DNA from: Myxococcales bacterium
GTDB taxonomy: Bacteria; Myxococcota_A; Polyangia; Polyangiales; Houyiibacteriaceae
Length of the DNA: 52,344 nucleotides
Reading direction: 5' to 3'
Assembly: GCA_029862185.1 (NCBI GenBank)
Contig: JAOTXX010000022.1
Location: 1 to 52,344 of the forward strand
Positions 47,809-52,344 of the stretch are shown piece after piece. A model generated the notes under the pieces. It was not told where the DNA came from. It saw nothing but the letters and a program-made list of their open reading frames with translations, and did no database searches. Every line of letters starts with the position of its first letter. The stretch's first letter is position 1. The translations under genes and the position numbers were made by a program.

Positions 47809-48813
47809 CTAGATGAAACGGGATGTTCCTCGAACCCCGGTGCTCTGCAAGTCGTCGCTGAACTGATACTCGGGATCGAGCAGCTCGTTGATACGGTCCA
47901 TCACGAGGTCCACCGCGCCTTGAAACTTGTCGCGATACTTGTGCTCCGCCTCCGCGGAGAAAGGCGCGTAGTCCTCGTCGATATGGAACTCCGCGAGCTC
48001 TTCGTAGGGGATCGCATCGCCGATCCGGTAGACGATGGTCCCCGCCTTTCCGATTGGCAGCGAGCCGGTGTATACGTGGTCGCAGCCGTTGCAGCCGATG
48101 GGCACGATGGTCTTCTTGTAGCGAAGCGCTATTTCCATCATCCCGATCCGGCCACGAGGGAGACGAATCGATCGTGTGCCTTGGGGGAAAACGAGAAGGT
48201 CGAGGCCGAGCTCGAACGACCGTTCATTGAGCCTGACGAACTCGGCCATCATGGCGGTGAACACTCGATTGATGCCGATGGCATACGTGCACACACGCGG
48301 GTCGAAGTCCAATCCGAGCATATTGCGCGGTGACTCGAACAGCTCTTTCGGGATTGCCGAAACGTCGACTGTGCTCGGGTCCTCGCCAGGGGTGGCATCC
48401 TTGTTTACGAGCGCTCGTAAGGTGTCGTACTCAGCTTGACTTGGCCGTCTGCCGATGGTCAGCGCGAAGTCCTTGGTGATGATGTAGCCGCGCGAGACGG
48501 TCGGGAGGTTGCTGGTGAGCTCCATGAAAGTCGCGACGATCGGGCTTTCGTAGTACTTCCCCTTCACCCAAACCGTGATGTAGCGCTCTTTGAGCTTCCA
48601 CATCTTGTACATGAACGGGAAGTAGTTGAAGCGGTCCGTGTGGTTCATCGCATAGATGACCGGTTCGTTCGGTATCTTTTCGATTCCTTCGATGTGGATG
48701 TCGATGCCTGGCAGGAAGTTGTAGTTGGGCGTGAGCACGGCGTTGCCGAAAAACACCTGGCCAATCGGACGCTTCATGAGGCGGATGCGCTTGAGTCGCG
48801 GAAGATCGAGCAT
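47809..48813 (-). CDS. PlsC-like acyltransferase with altered active-site motif
   Basis: A 334-residue lysophosphatidic acid acyltransferase-like protein. The motif-1 region reads AMNHTDRFNYFP, so the HX4D motif has asparagine in place of the catalytic aspartate; the second block FPQGTRS (EGTR-like) is also modified, with Q for E. The remaining glycerolipid-binding segment PRGRIGMMEIAL and the IVPIGCNG strand are present. A repurposed or inactive acyltransferase is possible. It starts on a minus-strand ATG at 48813, upstream of the oxidoreductase. Confidence 0.72.
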   Translation of the reverse strand: MLDLPRLKRIRLMKRPIGQVFFGNAVLTPNYNFLPGIDIHIEGIEKIPNEPVIYAMNHTDRFNYFPFMYKMWKLKERYITVWVKGKYYESPIVATFMELTSNLPTVSRGYIITKDFALTIGRRPSQAEYDTLRALVNKDATPGEDPSTVDVSAIPKELFESPRNMLGLDFDPRVCTYAIGINRVFTAMMAEFVRLNERSFELGLDLLVFPQGTRSIRLPRGRIGMMEIALRYKKTIVPIGCNGCDHVYTGSLPIGKAGTIVYRIGDAIPYEELAEFHIDEDYAPFSAEAEHKYRDKFQGAVDLVMDRINELLDPEYQFSDDLQSTGVRGTSRFI

Positions 48814-49030
48814 CGGACGGTCACGATGTGCGCAGAAGCAAGCCTCCTGTCAATTTGCGACTCTCGAGCGCTAGGGGCCATGGGGCGATGGGAAGGAGGG
48901 GTTCCGGCTGACTTTTCCATCGAGGGTGCTACAAAAAGCTTTACGCCTGAGGTATCGATAACGACACCGACGAAACTGGCGAGCCGCTTCGAGAAGACTT
49001 AGGTTGCGGCGAAAGGAAGAAGGAGACTGA

Positions 49031-49309
49031 GTGGCGAGAAGAAGCCCAAGAGGTAGGAAAAGGAAGTTCGAGCGCAATTTCGAGCAGGAAGACAAGCGCG
49101 ACGACCACATCAAGCTGAACGGCGTGGTGAGTCAGGTCTACGCTGGCGGCCAGTTCGAAGTGACCACCGAATCCGGCGCTGCGGTGCGCGCGCAGCTTTG
49201 CGGCCGGATGCGAAAGTTCAGGATCCGCGTGATCCTAGGTGACCGTGTAACGGTGGCGCTGTCCCCGTATGACCTCACGCACGGCATGATCGTGTTTCGC
49301 GATAAGTAG
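49031..49309 (+). CDS. infA: Translation initiation factor IF-1 with basic N-terminal extension
   Basis: A 92-residue protein with the IF-1 OB fold (HIKLNGVVSQVYAGGQFEV to SPYDLTHGMIVFR). IF-1 is usually about 72 residues; here about 20 extra residues, rich in Arg and Lys (ARRSPRGRKRKF), precede the fold. The GTG start follows AAGGAGA at the normal distance, so the extension is real unless an internal start is used. The function of the tail is unknown. It lies 8 bases before the aminopropyltransferase gene. Confidence 0.85.
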   Translation: MARRSPRGRKRKFERNFEQEDKRDDHIKLNGVVSQVYAGGQFEVTTESGAAVRAQLCGRMRKFRIRVILGDRVTVALSPYDLTHGMIVFRDK

Positions 49310-49317
49310 CGCCCACA

Positions 49318-50217
49318 GTGTACGAAGGAGCGTTCCGCATCCTGAGAGCACTTGGCGATGGTCGATCGCTGTCTCGGGATGAAGTCGTTCGTGCCGCAGG
49401 CGAAGCGTCGTCGGTCGTTCGAGAAGTGACGGAACGCTACGCCAAGTGGTTCGAATTCGACGAGGGCAGGGTTCGCTGCTCGGACCGCGGGCTGGCCGCG
49501 CTAGCGAGGGAGCTGGTGGCCCGAGGAGCTGGCGAGACCCGGGACTCGTCGTGGTGCGAGGCGTATGAAGCGATGGCTGCCGAGCGCGGCGCCCCGAAGC
49601 GTGCGCTCGACCAGATCTTCATCACCTCCGACACGGCCGTCCGACGCGCGGAGCTCTTGATCGAGGCCGGTGAGCACCAACGAGGTCTCGTGTTCCTCGG
49701 TGACGACGATCTGACCAGTGCCGCCGTGCAGCTCGCCGGCGCGGGTCGCAAGGTGACCGTGCTCGATACCGACGACGAAATTCTCGGGATCTTGGCCCGC
49801 CACGCGGCGGAGCGAGGCTGGGAGCACGAGACGGTGCACCACGACCTGCGGCAACCGATTCCGAAAGCGATGCGCGCGCGCTCCGGTGCGGTCTTCACCG
49901 ATCCGCCGTACGCCCTCGAGGGCTTTCAGCTTTTCGTGAGCCGGGCCGCCGAAATGCTCAAACCCGACGGCAGGCTCTACGTCTGCTTCGGCCACAGCCG
50001 ACGCGCCAGCGAACGCGGCCTCCAAAAACAGCGTGTGCTCGCCGACACAGGCTTCCTCGTCGAGGCGGTTTTTCCGGACTTCAATGCATACCGAGGAGCG
50101 GAAGCAATCGGCTCGCGGAGCGCGCTTTGGCGATGCCGGGTGACGCCCGAGACGCAGCCCTTGGTCCGAGGAGAAGTCGATGGCGAGCTCTATACGAGCC
50201 GATCGCCCAAGGGCTAG
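49318..50217 (+). CDS. BpsA-like N4-bis(aminopropyl)spermidine synthase family protein
   Basis: A 299-residue protein with an N-terminal winged-helix-like region and a methyltransferase-fold domain. The family hallmarks LGDDDLTSAA at about 127-136 and TDPPYALEG at 194-202 match the branched-chain polyamine synthases (BpsA) known from thermophiles; a DLRQP stretch lies between. It uses decarboxylated S-adenosylmethionine in that family. The GTG at 49318 is the likely start. Cotranscription with infA is probable. A methyltransferase activity is the alternative. Confidence 0.72.
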   Translation: MYEGAFRILRALGDGRSLSRDEVVRAAGEASSVVREVTERYAKWFEFDEGRVRCSDRGLAALARELVARGAGETRDSSWCEAYEAMAAERGAPKRALDQIFITSDTAVRRAELLIEAGEHQRGLVFLGDDDLTSAAVQLAGAGRKVTVLDTDDEILGILARHAAERGWEHETVHHDLRQPIPKAMRARSGAVFTDPPYALEGFQLFVSRAAEMLKPDGRLYVCFGHSRRASERGLQKQRVLADTGFLVEAVFPDFNAYRGAEAIGSRSALWRCRVTPETQPLVRGEVDGELYTSRSPKG

Positions 50218-51146
50218 GCTCGAGCCGCAACGACTTCATCGCACCAGGCGATGAGGTCGCCCGTCACTTCTTGGCGATTCGTTTCGTTGAGCGTTTCATG
50301 TCGCGCGTCGGGATAGAGCTTGAGTCGAACGTCGAAGATCGCGGCGCGCTTGTACGCATCGTAGAGATTCTTCATGCCCTTGCCGTTGTCGCCGACGGGG
50401 TCCTGGTCCCCTGCGAAGAGGTAGAGCGGCTTGTCTTTGGGCACCTTGGCCACGTTGCTCGGCTTCGAGATTCGGTCCAGTGCGTTCAACAAGTCGAGCC
50501 AGGTTTGCGTCGACACTGCGAAACCCATCAGTGGGTCCGCGACGTACTTGTCGACCTCGTCGGGGTCGCGTGAAAGCCAATCGAACTCGGTGCGCGCCGG
50601 CTCGAATGGCTTGTTGTATTCGCCAAAGGTGAGCTTCTGCAGCACCGGGCTCGGCTTGTGCTTCCCGACGCGGACGCGTTCGATCCGCGCGAGCAATTTG
50701 CCGACCATGGCAATGGGAGGTGGCTTTCCGTTCGAACCGGAGAGCGCCGCAGCAACCATGTCGTTGGGACGTTCGAACAGGAGCTGTTGGAGCACGAATG
50801 AGCCCATCGAGTGCCCGAGTATGATGATTGGAAGGTCGCGGTGACGTTTGGCGATTTCCCGATTCACCCCGTGCGCGTCTTCCACGATGCGATTCCAGCT
50901 ATCGCTGTCCGCCAAGTGACCGGGAGGGGCCCCCTCGGGAATGCTCTGACCGTGCCCACGGTGATCATGGGCATAGACGCTGTATCCTGCCGCGGCGAGC
51001 GCCTGCGCAAGACGCGCGTATCGGGAGCCGTACTCCGCCATCCCGTGCAAAATCTGCACGATCGCCTTTGGGTTTTGGATTACCCAGCCGCTCACGTGAA
51101 GATTCGCACCGTCCACAGTCTGAAACGCAAAATCCGCCGACTTCAT
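50214..51146 (-). CDS. Alpha/beta hydrolase (monoglyceride lipase-like)
   Basis: A 310-residue alpha/beta hydrolase of the serine aminopeptidase S33/monoglyceride-lipase group. The oxyanion region HGMAEYGSRY is at 34-43, YAHDHRGHG at 58-66, and the nucleophile S113 is in LGHSMGS. The acid is probably in LFAGDQDPVG and the histidine in PDARHE near the C-terminus. It does not resemble HsaD. It overlaps the convergent BpsA-like gene by four bases. Glycerolipid or ester cleavage is inferred. Confidence 0.88.
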   Translation of the reverse strand: MKSADFAFQTVDGANLHVSGWVIQNPKAIVQILHGMAEYGSRYARLAQALAAAGYSVYAHDHRGHGQSIPEGAPPGHLADSDSWNRIVEDAHGVNREIAKRHRDLPIIILGHSMGSFVLQQLLFERPNDMVAAALSGSNGKPPPIAMVGKLLARIERVRVGKHKPSPVLQKLTFGEYNKPFEPARTEFDWLSRDPDEVDKYVADPLMGFAVSTQTWLDLLNALDRISKPSNVAKVPKDKPLYLFAGDQDPVGDNGKGMKNLYDAYKRAAIFDVRLKLYPDARHETLNETNRQEVTGDLIAWCDEVVAARA

Positions 51147-51175
51147 ATCGGTGGCAGCATACTCGAAATGGCCAC

Positions 51176-51967
51176 TTAATCGATTGCTAGGAATCGAGCC
51201 CAGAGATGGAGGCCTTTGTCGCAGTAGATTTGCAAGACGTTCACCATGGTCGAGCGCTTGTCCGCATCGACCAGCGGATCGGGAAGCAGCGGGTCCAGCA
51301 CCACGTGGCGAATGCCTTCACGTCCCAGCAGAAACGCTTCGCGGACCGAATCGTTGAGCGGGAGCTCTTCGAGACGATCCATGCTGACCTTCAGATCCCC
51401 GTGTAACTTCAAATAGGTCTGCTCCAGCCCTGGGCTGTCCCAAAGGGCCCGCGCGTGCTCTTCTTGCTCGGGATTGAGCTCTTCCAATCGAAACACCGAT
51501 GCCTGCGGCTCGAGGCCGAGCGCCACGAGCTCGCGGCGAAGGCCGTCGATGCCGGGTCTCAGGTTGTTCGGCCGCAGGAACAATCCTGCTTTGAGCTCCT
51601 CGAAGCCGAGGTAGCGAAGCGCGCGAAGCCGGCGCCGAAGGGCAGGGCGATCGGTACGCGACAGGTCTGCGGTGAACACCGCTGCCCAAGATCCGTCCCA
51701 CTGGCTCAGGCGCGAAGAAACGGTTCGCCAGCCATGGATCTTCTCGTTGACCACCTGCGCGCTCGGGCCGAGTCGATACTCGCCCCGACCCGGCGACTCG
51801 ACGAGCCCTTCGGCACGCAGGCGAACGATGGCCACGCGAACGCTGTTCTCGGCAATGTCGAAGACCGATGCAGCCTGGACGAGTGTACGCACAGGTAGCG
51901 CGCCGCCGAACATCGACTCGCCGGCCGAAAGGACCTCCAACACGACCGCTTTGGCACCCACGTTCAT
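51176..51967 (-). CDS. PaaX-family transcriptional regulator
   Basis: A 263-residue regulator with the PaaX layout: an N-terminal winged helix (VRTLVQAASVFDIAENSVRVAIVRLRAEGLVE), the R-rich linker and a middle domain with DRPALRRRLRALRYLGFEELKAGLFLRP, then a C-terminal helical domain. PaaX represses phenylacetyl-CoA catabolism by binding phenylacetyl-CoA. Its upstream region holds a KstR-type operator (52013-52026), so this second regulator may belong to the steroid regulon. The hydrolase follows 29 bases downstream on the same strand. Its own ligand is unknown. Confidence 0.85.
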   Translation of the reverse strand: MNVGAKAVVLEVLSAGESMFGGALPVRTLVQAASVFDIAENSVRVAIVRLRAEGLVESPGRGEYRLGPSAQVVNEKIHGWRTVSSRLSQWDGSWAAVFTADLSRTDRPALRRRLRALRYLGFEELKAGLFLRPNNLRPGIDGLRRELVALGLEPQASVFRLEELNPEQEEHARALWDSPGLEQTYLKLHGDLKVSMDRLEELPLNDSVREAFLLGREGIRHVVLDPLLPDPLVDADKRSTMVNVLQIYCDKGLHLWARFLAID

Positions 51968-52012
51968 CCGTATGACATTACGAGAAATTCGAGACTAATC
52001 TACCAGGCGTAA

Positions 52013-52026
52013 TAGAACACGTTCCA
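52013..52026. promoter_or_regulatory. KstR-type operator upstream of the PaaX-like regulator
   Basis: TAGAACACGTTCCA fits TNNAACNNGTTNNA and differs by one base from the operon B site. It lies 46 bases upstream of the PaaX-like start codon and 79 bases upstream of pdxJ, between divergent genes. Unlike the other two sites, no clear promoter boxes could be placed around it in either direction. Confidence 0.65.
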
Positions 52027-52104
52027 TTTTGGATGTAGCGCATGGGTCTCGGCCAGGCCAGGCGATGCTGACAGGCCCCCCATCCGGAGCTAAGACTGGC
52101 CGCG

Positions 52105-52344
52105 ATGGTGCGGCTCAGCGTCAATGTGAACAAAGTCGCCACGCTTCGAAATTCACGAGGCGGGGCCGTGCCCAGCTTGGTCGAGGCCGTCCAGGTCTGC
52201 GTCGACGCCGGGGCTCCGGGGATCACGGTTCATCCGCGCGCCGATCAGAGGCACATACGCCCCCTCGACGTGTACGAGATTGCCAATGTGCTCGAGTCGG
52301 TGCGCGACCGCGTCGAGTACAACATCGAAGGCGATCCGCGGCCT
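52105..52344 (+). CDS. pdxJ: Pyridoxine 5'-phosphate synthase (5' part, cut by window end)
   Basis: The first 80 codons of PdxJ. The N-terminal [18 protein letters not shown] matches the family's LGVNIDHVATLRQARG, and [13 protein letters not shown] carries the conserved phosphate/active-site stretch (HLREDRRHI in typical members, with Leu replaced by Pro). It makes pyridoxine phosphate from deoxyxylulose phosphate and aminohydroxyacetone phosphate. The gene continues past the window. Confidence 0.9.
   Translation, partial: MVRLSVNVNKVATLRNSRGGAVPSLVEAVQVCVDAGAPGITVHPRADQRHIRPLDVYEIANVLESVRDRVEYNIEGDPRP

Noticed and set aside
50214-51146. Candidate HsaD meta-cleavage hydrolase
   Set aside because: The HGMAEYGSRY and YAHDHRGHG segments place it with monoglyceride-lipase-like hydrolases, not with C-C bond hydrolases.

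Overview
GC-rich chromosomal window of 52.3 kb with dense, mostly operonic gene order. The gene content suggests a Gram-negative proteobacterial or Myxococcota-like organism: a multi-pass membrane Ser/Thr kinase, a fused RlmKL methyltransferase, a predicted outer-membrane beta-barrel, and one ilv-leu-cimA operon. The taxon is an inference; no rRNA gene or other taxonomic marker is present.

Region 1 (1-17220) is a steroid catabolism island. Operon A (143-6821, +) encodes an SCP2 sterol-carrier protein, a double DUF35 protein, two Cys-less thiolase-fold proteins (Ltp4/Ltp3-like), a FadD19-like sterol-acyl-CoA ligase, a KshA-like Rieske oxygenase and a KstR-like TetR repressor. A housekeeping rlmKL gene follows. 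Operon B (10155-17220, +) encodes an HsaA-like flavin monooxygenase, HsaE, HsaG and HsaF for the lower meta-cleavage pathway, a two-subunit acyl-CoA dehydrogenase and an SDR. An amidohydrolase is divergent from operon B. Both operons start at an inverted repeat matching the actinobacterial KstR operator (TNNAACNNGTTNNA), laid over the -10 box. A third copy precedes a PaaX-like regulator at the far right (52013-52026). The window therefore appears to carry the repressor and its operators, a KstR-type regulon probably outside Actinobacteria. HsaB, HsaC, HsaD, KstD and KshB are not in the window.

Region 2 (17291-29908, all -) is a long branched-chain amino acid operon: ilvB-ilvN-ilvC-leuA-leuC-leuD-cimA-leuB, then a malic enzyme and a PfpI-family protein. 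Its leader holds a sigma70-like promoter, a 32-codon leader peptide with 15 Val/Leu/Ile residues, an antiterminator/terminator pair and a second intrinsic terminator. This is the layout of ribosome-mediated attenuation.

Region 3 (30086-43183) holds a membrane Ser/Thr kinase, an ABC-2 exporter, an aldehyde dehydrogenase, an NAD-dependent epimerase, a large acyl-CoA dehydrogenase with its TetR regulator and paired operators, a ZIP-like membrane protein, a metallo-beta-lactamase-fold hydrolase, a DUF4202 protein, a hotdog thioesterase and a FATP-type acyl-CoA synthetase.

Region 4 (43237-52344) holds two small unknowns, a sodium:solute symporter, an outer-membrane-type protein, an FAD oxidoreductase, a PlsC-like acyltransferase, infA with a basic N-terminal extension, a BpsA-like aminopropyltransferase, a monoglyceride-lipase-like hydrolase, a PaaX-type regulator and the 5' part of pdxJ.

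Two copies of a 150-170 bp palindrome-ended repeat (8956-9102 and 29911-30082) occupy intergenic spaces. No tRNA, rRNA, CRISPR array or intact insertion sequence was seen.
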